This document shows positions 1-5,357 of a stretch of DNA of 6,895 nt, in pieces. Below the pieces are notes generated by a model. That model did no database searches. It was not told the origin of the DNA and saw only the letters and a list, made by a program, of their open reading frames with translations. How positions within the stretch are numbered: the first letter of the stretch is position 1; every line of letters starts with the position of its first letter. The translations under genes were made by a program, and so were the position numbers. Origin of the DNA: an uncultured Lachnospiraceae bacterium (GTDB lineage: Bacteria; Bacillota; Clostridia; Lachnospirales; Lachnospiraceae); contig CABUZU010000104.1 of NCBI GenBank assembly GCA_902496125.1, positions 1-6,895 on the forward strand, written 5' to 3'.

Positions 1-1277
1 CCTTGAATAGAAGATTGACGGAAGTTATCCGAATTACTCTTCATCGTTAAACGATAAACACCGATTATAACTTCTTTTTCCTTATCCGCAGACCAAGAAC
101 TATTGGCTTCATAAGCTCCGGCAATTTCAAGTACACGGTCGGCAATGAAGTCTTTTCTCGTTCGATTAGATTCTACAATTGCAGACATCATGTTCTGAGG
201 AACGTTTTCGAAGTTTGCAAGAAGCTGTTTAGTATCTTTTGGTAAGCAATATCCGCCATATCCGAAGGATGGATTGTTGTAATGTGTACCAATACGAGGG
301 TCTAAGCAAACACCGTTAATAATTTCAGCAGTATTTAGTCCCTTTGATTCTGCATAGGTATCCAGTTCATTAAAATAAGAAACGCGAAGTGCAAGATAAG
401 TATTCGCAAAGAGTTTAACGGCTTCTGCTTCGGTAAATCCCATAAATAACGTATCAATATCTTGTTTAATTGCTCCTTGTTTTAAAAGAGAAGCGAAGAT
501 ATGAGCCTTTTTAGAAGAATCTTCATCACAAGATACGATGATACGAGAAGGATATAAATTATCATAAAGAGCCTTAGATTCACGAAGAAATTCAGGGCTA
601 AAGATGATATTTTTCGTATGATATTTTTCTCGTATACTCTTAGTATAGCCAACTGGAATTGTAGATTTAATAATCATCATCGCATTCGGATTGGTTTTAA
701 GAACGAGTTCAATTACCGATTCTACAGCAGAACAGTCAAAGAAATTTTTCTTACTATCATAGTTAGTAGGTGCAGCAATGATTACAAAATCAGCATCTTT
801 ATAAGCCTCAGCTCCATCAAGAGTAGCGGTTAAATCTAAATCTTTTTCAGCAAGATATTTCTCAATATAATCATCTTGGATTGGAGATTTTTTATTGTTA
901 ATAAGGTCAACTTTTTCAGGAATGATGTCAACAGCAACAACGTGGTTGTGTTGTGCAAGTAAAGTAGCAAGAGAAAGACCAACATAACCCGTACCGGCTA
1001 CAGCAATATTGTATCTGTGGTCTACTACTTGATTTGTGGTTGGTTCTAACGTGATTTCTTGTTTTTCTGATTCAAAAAGGTCGACAACCTCAAAGTCTAA
1101 AATCTCTCCAAGAGATTGAAGTTGTTCAATACTAGGAATATAATCTTCATTTTCAATTCGACCAATCATTGTGCGATTAATTCCTGTAAGCTTAGAAAGC
1201 TGTGCTTGTGTTAATTCTTTTAATTTTCTTCGGTTGACAATCATATCAACCATTTTTCTTGTATTAAGTTTTTTCAT
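1..1277 (-). CDS. XRE-HTH / UDP-glucose 6-dehydrogenase fusion protein (3' end cut by window)
   Basis: The gene runs leftward from an ATG at 1277 and leaves the window after 425 complete codons. Residues about 8-68 form an XRE/Cro-type helix-turn-helix (LTQAQLSKLTGINRTMIGRIE). A linker of about 20 residues follows, then a nucleotide-sugar dehydrogenase from about residue 89. The dehydrogenase has the NAD-binding GTGYVG (95-100), FSPEFLRE with Glu229, KLFANTY (Lys288, Asn292) and GYGGYCLPKD with catalytic Cys344 and Asp348. These sit at a constant offset of 84 from Lys204, Asn208, Cys260 and Asp264 of streptococcal UDP-glucose dehydrogenase (numbering recalled). The last visible stretch, GVYRLTMKS..DNFR, lies in the C-terminal UDP-binding domain, so roughly 60-70 residues are missing. 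The family oxidises UDP-glucose to UDP-glucuronate with two NAD+, usually for capsule or exopolysaccharide. An AGGGGT ribosome binding site (1286-1291) lies 8 nt upstream. The enzyme part looks intact. The HTH extension is absent from E. coli Ugd and suggests autoregulation (inference). Confidence 0.93.
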   Translation of the reverse strand, partial: MKKLNTRKMVDMIVNRRKLKELTQAQLSKLTGINRTMIGRIENEDYIPSIEQLQSLGEILDFEVVDLFESEKQEITLEPTTNQVVDHRYNIAVAGTGYVGLSLATLLAQHNHVVAVDIIPEKVDLINNKKSPIQDDYIEKYLAEKDLDLTATLDGAEAYKDADFVIIAAPTNYDSKKNFFDCSAVESVIELVLKTNPNAMMIIKSTIPVGYTKSIREKYHTKNIIFSPEFLRESKALYDNLYPSRIIVSCDEDSSKKAHIFASLLKQGAIKQDIDTLFMGFTEAEAVKLFANTYLALRVSYFNELDTYAESKGLNTAEIINGVCLDPRIGTHYNNPSFGYGGYCLPKDTKQLLANFENVPQNMMSAIVESNRTRKDFIADRVLEIAGAYEANSSWSADKEKEVIIGVYRLTMKSNSDNFRQSSIQ

Positions 1278-1321
1278 ATATATTTACCCCTATGAATGAT
1301 GTTAATAACGACATTATCAAG

Positions 1322-1338
1322 GAAATTGTATCAATTTC
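1322..1338. promoter_or_regulatory. Perfect 17-bp inverted repeat, candidate operator
   Basis: GAAATTG-TAT-CAATTTC is a perfect 7-3-7 inverted repeat. It covers the whole -10 box (1325-1330) of the XRE-Ugd promoter and the adjacent extended -10 TG. A protein bound here would block RNA polymerase. XRE/Cro-type regulators typically bind short palindromes of this size as dimers, and the gene read from this promoter encodes such a domain. The repeat and its position are seen directly; its role as an autoregulatory operator is inferred. Confidence 0.55.
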
Positions 1339-1353
1339 TGTTATAAATGTCAA
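1325..1353 (-). promoter_or_regulatory. Sigma-A promoter of the XRE-Ugd gene
   Basis: On the minus strand a consensus -35 TTGACA (1353-1348) is followed by a 17-bp spacer and a -10 TACAAT (1330-1325). A TG one base before the -10 makes it an extended -10 promoter. Transcription would start near 1318, giving a leader of about 40 nt that includes the ribosome binding site. AT-rich sequence upstream of the -35 (about 1354-1398) could serve as an UP element. Confidence 0.75.
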
Positions 1354-1398
1354 TAGATTCAAATAAAAATAATAAAATTCTGTTTAAAACATCATAAC

Positions 1399-1427
1399 TT
1401 GCAATTGATTGTAGATTGTTGTAGAAT
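1399..1427 (+). promoter_or_regulatory. Sigma-A promoter of the VanZ-family / unknown-protein operon
   Basis: TTGCAA (1399-1404), a 17-bp spacer and TAGAAT (1422-1427) fit a sigma-A promoter reading right, with a start point near 1434 and a leader of about 20 nt. The spacer carries TTGTAGA twice, 10 bp apart (1409-1415 and 1419-1425). The -35 TTG at 1399 is in the same 10-bp phase. This promoter is back to back with the XRE-Ugd promoter, and their -35 boxes are 45 bp apart. Confidence 0.6.
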
Positions 1428-1453
1428 ATAAAATTAAAAAAAGGAAAAAATAT

Positions 1454-2011
1454 ATGGACATTTATCAAATTATGGTAAAGCATAATCGACCTTGGTCAGT
1501 AAGGGAAATTATTGCTTTTATGATTGTATTTATTATTGTTGCAATCATACTATCAATATTAGTGTTAATAAAGAAGATAAAAATATCGCAGGCAATTACT
1601 AGTTTATTATTTCTTACTTTTTTAGCAATTGTTTTTGCTTCTACTGTCTTTACAAGGCAACCGGGCGTAAGAATGTATCAATTAGAAGTTTTTTGGTCGT
1701 GGAAGGAAATCTTTAAAATTGGAGAATGTGGTCGTCTAGGTTCAACGGGAACAGAAGGTGGACTCTTACAAGAAAATCTTTTAAATATGATTTTACTAAT
1801 GCCAGCTGGAATTTTATTGCCTTTTATTTTTAATAAGAAGATTCGTTGGTGGCAAGGATTATTAGTGGGAGTTTTGATATCGTCAGGAATTGAATCTTTA
1901 CAGCTTATCTTATGCAGAGGACTTTTTGAATTTGATGATATTATTCACAATTCATTTGGTTGTATGGTTGGAGCAATTTTAGTAAGTAGGTGGAAGAAAG
2001 ATGGAAGATAA
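1454..2011 (+). CDS. VanZ-family integral membrane protein
   Basis: This 185-residue protein has hydrophobic segments at about 18-40, 46-67, 108-127 and 133-153, and a shorter one near 165-179. The C-terminal half carries the VanZ-like signature: ENLLNMILLMPAGILLP (107-123), then GIESLQLIL (145-153), then FEFDDIIHNSFG (158-169), the acidic DD and following Asn/Gly being typical. The founding VanZ gives low-level teicoplanin resistance by an unsettled mechanism. Most homologues in Clostridia have no known role, so a glycopeptide phenotype should not be assumed. The region at about 68-106, between the second and third segments, is rich in Gly and charged residues and may be an external or cytoplasmic loop. 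AAAGGA at 1440-1445 supports the ATG at 1454. The gene overlaps the next one by 11 nt, suggesting translational coupling, and diverges from the XRE-Ugd gene. Confidence 0.8.
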   Translation: MDIYQIMVKHNRPWSVREIIAFMIVFIIVAIILSILVLIKKIKISQAITSLLFLTFLAIVFASTVFTRQPGVRMYQLEVFWSWKEIFKIGECGRLGSTGTEGGLLQENLLNMILLMPAGILLPFIFNKKIRWWQGLLVGVLISSGIESLQLILCRGLFEFDDIIHNSFGCMVGAILVSRWKKDGR

Positions 2012-2375
2012 AATTAAACAATTACAATTAGAAATGACACAGGAAAATTTATGGGAGTGTATTATTTTATTACAGGAAGAATTATTTTTTACCGTATCGG
2101 GCTTACCGTTTCGTTATACGTTAAAAAAAGGTAAGAATGGAGAATATACGAAAGAACTGTGGGTGGATCGAAGAAAGGATAGTAAGTCGTTAGCTTGGGG
2201 GTCATTTAAAAGGGCCTTTAATAAGGTGTGTGAGCAACAAGAGATAAAGTTTTTTGAAAGACCTAAGGCTTTAGGAGATATTAGAGGTGTAAGTTATATT
2301 TATCCTATTTTTTATCGTTTAGGCATTATAGAAGTACCAGAAAAATTTAAAGAATATTTAAAGGCAAGGAAGTGA
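2001..2375 (+). CDS. Conserved-looking hypothetical protein, 124 residues
   Basis: I cannot assign this protein a function. It is soluble and very basic in its middle (KKGKNGEYTKELWVDRRKDSK and nearby, about 42-62), with no signal peptide or membrane segment. An acidic helical N-terminus (MEDKIKQLQLEM...LLQEEL) is followed by SGLPFRYTLKKG (33-44), a probable beta region, then WGSFKRAFNKV (66-76) and KALGDIRGVSYIYPIFYRLGII (89-110). I recall similar GLPF-Y / lysine-rich / G-SY-YP-F-RLG-I arrangements in uncharacterised Lachnospiraceae proteins but cannot verify this. The basic patch makes nucleic-acid binding possible, without proof. AGGTGG (1988-1993) lies 7 nt before the ATG, inside the VanZ-family gene, and the 11-nt overlap makes co-translation likely. 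An imperfect hairpin at the stop codon separates it from the leftward small gene downstream. Confidence 0.85.
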   Translation: MEDKIKQLQLEMTQENLWECIILLQEELFFTVSGLPFRYTLKKGKNGEYTKELWVDRRKDSKSLAWGSFKRAFNKVCEQQEIKFFERPKALGDIRGVSYIYPIFYRLGIIEVPEKFKEYLKARK

Positions 2376-2387
2376 AAACTTCCCTGC
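2364..2387. terminator. Imperfect hairpin between convergent genes
   Basis: GCAAGGAAG (2364-2372) and CTTCCCTGC (2379-2387) pair with one A/C mismatch around a 6-nt loop. The hairpin holds the stop codon of the rightward unknown-protein gene and abuts the stop codon of the leftward 58-codon gene. There is no good T-run on either strand, so it may be a weak or non-intrinsic terminator. Confidence 0.4.
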
Positions 2388-2564
2388 TTAAAAGAATTGT
2401 AGCATATCTGCAATTAATTTATAAAGAACATCTTCAGGAAGACCGAAAAAGTCAACAATCGCTTCAATTCGGACTCCATCTCTTAACATTTTTACGGCAA
2501 GCTTTGCTATTTCTAAATTTTCATCAAAAGTAAGGTCATCTGGATGGATGCTTCTTCTAAACAT
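2388..2564 (-). CDS. Small acidic/helical hypothetical protein, 58 residues
   Basis: A complete leftward frame starts at ATG 2564 (MFRRSIHPDDLTFDENLEIA...) and stops with TAA at 2390-2388. GGAGGA preceded by AAA (2571-2579 region) lies 6 nt upstream, the strongest ribosome binding site in the window, and a good extended -10 promoter lies further up. The protein is mostly helical, with no membrane segment. Residues about 18-55 (EIAKLAVKMLRDG, then IEAIVDFFGLPEDVLYKLIADM) have the spacing of a small helix-turn-helix. They also resemble the short C-terminal tail repeat, LL..GLS.E.IA..TGLS.EEI, seen in Rpn-type PD-(D/E)XK transposase/nuclease proteins. That likeness is recalled and weak. It could therefore be a stand-alone regulator-like peptide or a remnant of such a nuclease, although the complete frame, strong ribosome binding site and promoter argue for a live gene. 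It fills most of the gap at 2376-2689. Confidence 0.7.
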   Translation of the reverse strand: MFRRSIHPDDLTFDENLEIAKLAVKMLRDGVRIEAIVDFFGLPEDVLYKLIADMLQFF

Positions 2565-2593
2565 AAGAAATCCTCCTTTTTAGAATTTAATGT

Positions 2594-2622
2594 ATCGTAT
2601 CATAAAAAGATATAAAATACAA
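2594..2622 (-). promoter_or_regulatory. Promoter of the 58-codon gene
   Basis: On the minus strand TTGTAT (2622-2617), a 17-bp spacer and TACGAT (2599-2594) are preceded by TG one base upstream of the -10, giving an extended -10 promoter. Transcription would start near 2587, only a few nucleotides upstream of the ribosome binding site. Confidence 0.5.
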
Positions 2623-2689
2623 GTAGTTTTTCTTGTTAATAAATTTGAACTGTGTTAGACTGTATAAAAAATTATAAGGAGAGTTTATC

Positions 2690-3253
2690 GTGCTTTTATC
2701 TCAATTACAGGCATATAAGCCGTTTAATGAACAAGAAGAAAAAGATAAGGAACTGATGTGTTCTTGTCTACAACAATATGATAATATTTTTTTAAGAGAA
2801 AATAAACTTGCACATATGACAGCATCGGCGTGGGTGGTGAATAAAGAAAGAACAAAGGTCCTAATGATTTATCACAATATTTATAATTCCTGGGCATGGC
2901 TTGGTGGACATGCAGATGGACAAAAAGATTTGTTGCAGGTAGCGATGAAAGAAGTGCGTGAGGAGAGTGGTCTTACAACGGTGACACCAATTTCGAAAGA
3001 CATCTATTCGATTGAAGTCTTAACGGTAAATGGTCATATAAAACGTGGGGAATATGTCTCTTCTCATCTTCATTTAAATGTAACTTATCTATTAGAGGCA
3101 GATGAAAAGGAAGAATTAAAGATTAAGCCAGATGAGAACAGTGGAGTAGCATGGTTTTCATTAGAAGATGCGATAGAAGCATCTTCAGAAGAATGGTTTA
3201 AGAAAAATGTTTATCCTAAATTAAATGAAAGGATACCAAATTATGGAAATTAG
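2690..3253 (+). CDS. Nudix hydrolase family protein
   Basis: This 187-residue protein starts with GTG, supported by AAGGAG (2676-2681) 8 nt upstream. The Nudix domain spans about 42-180. The box reads GGHADGQKDLLQVAMKEVREESGL (72-95). Measured against G-x5-E-x7-REUxEExGU, the metal-binding glutamates of the REUxEE part are kept as KEVREE (87-92). The first E is Lys79 and the R is Lys87, a change I recall in related Clostridia proteins with GGHADG. Nudix enzymes hydrolyse nucleoside diphosphates linked to another moiety, and the substrate cannot be read from the box. The N-terminal 40 residues are an extension rich in Glu, Lys and Gln. The reading frame overlaps the following acetyltransferase by 11 nt, so the two are probably co-translated. 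TTGAAC at 2645-2650 may be a -35, but no matching -10 sits at a normal distance. Confidence 0.88.
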   Translation: MLLSQLQAYKPFNEQEEKDKELMCSCLQQYDNIFLRENKLAHMTASAWVVNKERTKVLMIYHNIYNSWAWLGGHADGQKDLLQVAMKEVREESGLTTVTPISKDIYSIEVLTVNGHIKRGEYVSSHLHLNVTYLLEADEKEELKIKPDENSGVAWFSLEDAIEASSEEWFKKNVYPKLNERIPNYGN

Positions 3254-3725
3254 AAAAGCGAAAACTTGTGATTTTGATTGTATTAAGGCAATTTATGCTT
3301 ATGCAAGAAAGGTCATGAAGGAAAATGGTAATTATGCACAGTGGAAGGATAGTTATCCAACAGACGAAATTATCAAAGATGATTTAGAAAAAGAACAACT
3401 TTATGTTTGCATAGATGGTGATGAAATTGTAGCAGTATTTATGTATACGAATGAATTAGAACCTACTTATGCAGTAATCGAAGGAAAGTGGATGAATGAC
3501 TTACCTTATGGCACGATGCATCGAGTAGCTAGTACAGGAAAGGTAAAGGGCGTAACAACAAGGATTTTTTCATGGTGTTATGAACAGTGTAAAAATCTAA
3601 AAGCCGATACCTATAAAGATAATAAGATTATGCAACATTTATTTGAGAAAAACGGATTTAAAAAATGTGGAATCATTTATTTAGAAGATGGAAGTGAAAG
3701 ACTTGCCTATCAATTAATCAAATAG
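3243..3725 (+). CDS. GNAT-family N-acetyltransferase
   Basis: I choose the ATG at 3243 (MEIRKAKTCDFDCI), not the upstream ATG at 3225. AAAGGA (3228-3233) sits 9 nt before it, and GNAT proteins typically begin at this I-R-K-A strand. The product is 160 residues. N-terminal helices lie at about 8-30, followed by a beta strand (LYVCIDGDEIVAVFMYT, 53-69) and an acetyl-CoA binding region HRVASTGKVKGVTTRIFSWC (93-112), a variant of the R/QxxGxG/A loop. The typical C-terminal NKIMQHLFEKNGFKKCGIIY (127-146) follows. Such enzymes move an acetyl group from acetyl-CoA to an amine, and the substrate is unknown. The 11-nt overlap with the Nudix gene implies a shared transcript. The stop codon lies inside the terminator hairpin. 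Confidence 0.88.
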   Translation: MEIRKAKTCDFDCIKAIYAYARKVMKENGNYAQWKDSYPTDEIIKDDLEKEQLYVCIDGDEIVAVFMYTNELEPTYAVIEGKWMNDLPYGTMHRVASTGKVKGVTTRIFSWCYEQCKNLKADTYKDNKIMQHLFEKNGFKKCGIIYLEDGSERLAYQLIK

Positions 3726-3747
3726 GGGATAAGTATCCCCCTATTTG
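3719..3747. terminator. Hairpin shared by convergent GNAT and coaD genes
   Basis: CAAATAGGGGAT (3719-3730) pairs with ATCCCC-C-TATTTG (3735-3747), with one bulged C and a 4-nt loop. Both stop codons are in the stem (GNAT TAG at 3723-3725, coaD TAG at 3743-3741). On the plus strand a T-rich stretch begins 7 nt after the stem (from 3755), inside coaD. The minus-strand tail is poorer in T. It probably works mainly rightward and partly both ways. Confidence 0.65.
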
Positions 3748-4226
3748 TAATGATATTTTTCTTTAATTTTTTCTTCAACAAAAGGTGGTACAAATGAAGA
3801 AATGTCGCCGTGAAAGAGAGCGACTTCTTTTACTGTACTAGAAGATAAATAAGAATATTCTACGCTCGTAGTAAGAAAGATGGTATCAATATCGCCACCA
3901 CCTATAATGTGGTTTACCTGTGCCATTTTTAATTCTTCTTCAAAATCGGTGATGGCACGAAGTCCTCTTACGACAGTGGTACAATGTTGCGCTTTTGCAA
4001 AGTCTACCAACAATCCCTCAAAGGTAATAATTTCTAAATTATCAATGTCTTTTGTTACTTCTTTTAAAATGGCAATTCGTTCTTCTACATCAAAAAGTGG
4101 TGTTTTATATGGATTGTGTAAAACACCAACAATTAATTTATCAAGAAGCTTAGATGCTCTTTTGATAATATCTAGATGTCCGTATGTAACGGGGTCGAAA
4201 CTGCCAGGATAGATGCCAGTTTTCAT
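3741..4226 (-). CDS. coaD: Phosphopantetheine adenylyltransferase (CoaD)
   Basis: This 161-residue protein matches bacterial PPAT in length and throughout its sequence. PPAT transfers AMP from ATP to 4'-phosphopantetheine, giving dephospho-CoA, the fourth step of coenzyme A synthesis in the cytosol. GIYPGSFDPVTYGHLDII (4-21) carries the nucleotidyltransferase TxGH motif with His17. HNPYKTPLF contains Lys41, VVRGLRAITDFE contains Arg87 and Arg90, and YSYLSSSTVKEVA (124-136) is the second signature. At position 97 the DFEYE usual in this family reads DFEEE, a Tyr-to-Glu change; the rest looks functional. AAAGGAG (complement of 4233-4239) is 6 nt before the ATG. It lies 43 nt downstream of the exonuclease gene with no clear promoter between, so they probably share a transcript. 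It converges on the GNAT gene. Confidence 0.97.
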   Translation of the reverse strand: MKTGIYPGSFDPVTYGHLDIIKRASKLLDKLIVGVLHNPYKTPLFDVEERIAILKEVTKDIDNLEIITFEGLLVDFAKAQHCTTVVRGLRAITDFEEELKMAQVNHIIGGGDIDTIFLTTSVEYSYLSSSTVKEVALFHGDISSFVPPFVEEKIKEKYHYK

Positions 4227-4269
4227 GACAATCTCCTTTCGTATAGCATATGTAAATAATACCCATATT

Positions 4270-5307
4270 TTAATGTAGTGTCAATACTGATTGTAAAAAT
4301 AAATGAGCTTGTTCGTTATTTTGAAACAATTCAGGTTTATAAGGAGCATAGAAAATCGAAGATTTTGCTTCTTTTTTAAATTCAGGAGTAAAGATAGCAC
4401 TAGGTTGTGGAATAAAAAGTCCTTTGTGTTTGATATAGCAATTTTGCTTATTGCAGCGTTTCTTTTCTCCTTCCATAAAGGTAGCGACACTTTTATGAAT
4501 AGCCCTATCCATTTCAGGAAAATAATAATAATTTTTGGTATCATTAAAATAGTGTTTTAATTCTAATTCTAAAATAGGAAGTGTTAAAACTAATTGATTA
4601 GAAGAACCTTCTATTAAGTATGAAGAAGGTTGGCTTTTAAAGGAATAAGGAATCGTAGAGTCTGTTGTATAAAACAAAGAGATTTCATTCGTAGTTTCCT
4701 TTGCTTTTATAAACGAAAAATTACTTTGAAAATAATCTTCGTATTTTTGTAATGCCAATAATTTCGTCATTCCAATAACGTCTTCTTCATTGTGCAGTAG
4801 CAATAGTCGTTTTTCTTCATCGTTTCCAGTCTTACAAAAACGATCAAAGACTAAAATCAGTTCACCACCAGAATATTCATCAAGTCTTTTAATTTGTAAA
4901 AACTGTTCGACCGTTTTTTGTTTTACATTTGAAAGACCAAGAAGTGGTGCAAGGCGTTTGGCAATCTTATATAAATCGATACTATACATTTGGCTTAGTG
5001 GATTATCAAGTGCATAGGGCAAACTTCTAGCCTCAATAAATGGTATATCAAATCGACTTCCATTAAAGTGAATAAGCGTATCAAAGGAAGCCGCATAAAG
5101 AAAGAAGGATTCTAAAACTTCCATCTCTTCAAGCTTTGACTCGGCAAGCCATTGAACAAGCTTAAATTTTCCCTCTTTAAAATGAGCACAACCAATTAAA
5201 TAAACTCTATGATATTGTCTAGAAAGACCAGTCGTTTCAATATCGAAAAATAATGTTTTTTCAGATACCGTATATTCTGATAAAAATGTTTTTTCTATTG
5301 TAATCAT
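4270..5307 (-). CDS. YprB-like ribonuclease H-fold (DEDD) exonuclease
   Basis: I start the gene at ATG 5307 (MITIEKTFLSEY, 345 residues). GGGGT lies 7 nt before it, whereas the in-frame TTG at 5337 has no ribosome binding site. The N-terminal half is an RNase H-like 3'-5' exonuclease domain of the DEDD superfamily. Motif I is FFDIETTGL with Asp22 and Glu24, motif II is HFNGSRFDIPF with Asp87, and motif III is LHNEEDVIGM with His172 and Asp176. GLSNVKQ and SGGEL between them are typical of the YprB / RNase_H_2 group. The C-terminal part (about 195-345), with KNYYYFPEMDRAIHKSVA and a basic Cys-containing RCNKQNCYIKHKGLF, belongs to the clostridial form and has no known role. Substrates are not established, and DNA or RNA trimming is inferred from the fold. 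The gene diverges from ruvAB and precedes coaD. Confidence 0.88.
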   Translation of the reverse strand: MITIEKTFLSEYTVSEKTLFFDIETTGLSRQYHRVYLIGCAHFKEGKFKLVQWLAESKLEEMEVLESFFLYAASFDTLIHFNGSRFDIPFIEARSLPYALDNPLSQMYSIDLYKIAKRLAPLLGLSNVKQKTVEQFLQIKRLDEYSGGELILVFDRFCKTGNDEEKRLLLLHNEEDVIGMTKLLALQKYEDYFQSNFSFIKAKETTNEISLFYTTDSTIPYSFKSQPSSYLIEGSSNQLVLTLPILELELKHYFNDTKNYYYFPEMDRAIHKSVATFMEGEKKRCNKQNCYIKHKGLFIPQPSAIFTPEFKKEAKSSIFYAPYKPELFQNNEQAHLFLQSVLTLH

Positions 5308-5328
5308 TGTAATACCCCAAACCTTATT

Positions 5329-5357
5329 TTGACACAAGTGCCAATATGTGTTATATT
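5329..5357 (+). promoter_or_regulatory. Sigma-A promoter of ruvAB
   Basis: TTGACA (5329-5334), a 17-bp spacer and TATATT (5352-5357) with a TG one base upstream (5349-5350) form a strong extended -10 promoter. The start point would be near 5364, about 50 nt before the ruvA TTG. No Gram-positive LexA box (CGAAC-N4-GTTCG) is visible here, so SOS control is not supported. The spacer holds a short inverted repeat, ACACA (5332-5336) and TGTGT (5347-5351). Confidence 0.7.

Noticed and set aside
618..833. Rightward 71-codon open frame
   Set aside because: It lies antisense to the well-supported dehydrogenase gene, has no ribosome binding site, and its translation resembles no protein family.
1301..1309. 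GTTAATAAC palindrome in the dehydrogenase leader as a second operator
   Set aside because: Arms of 4 bp in AT-rich DNA are expected by chance, and it shares no half-site with the 17-bp palindrome.
1278..1453. Riboswitch or small RNA in the divergent region
   Set aside because: Both leaders are only about 20-40 nt, too short for a known riboswitch, and no stable structure is visible.
2395..2415. Inverted repeat AATTGTAG / CTGCAATT
   Set aside because: It lies inside the end of the 58-codon gene and is AT-rich with one wobble pair. It has no T-run, so a terminator or operator role is not supported.
3880..4212. Rightward 110-codon open frame opposite coaD
   Set aside because: It is an antisense shadow of coaD, whose motifs are unmistakable. 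Its Ser/Thr-rich translation looks random.
4281..5017. Three other frames inside the exonuclease gene (4281-4544 minus, 4303-4560 plus, 4790-5017 plus)
   Set aside because: All overlap the DEDD exonuclease reading frame. None has a ribosome binding site or a recognisable domain.
5332..5351. ACACA...TGTGT inverted repeat in the ruvA promoter spacer as a LexA or other operator
   Set aside because: The arms are only 5 bp with a 10-bp gap, and the sequence does not match the Gram-positive LexA site. It is kept only as a note in the promoter entry.
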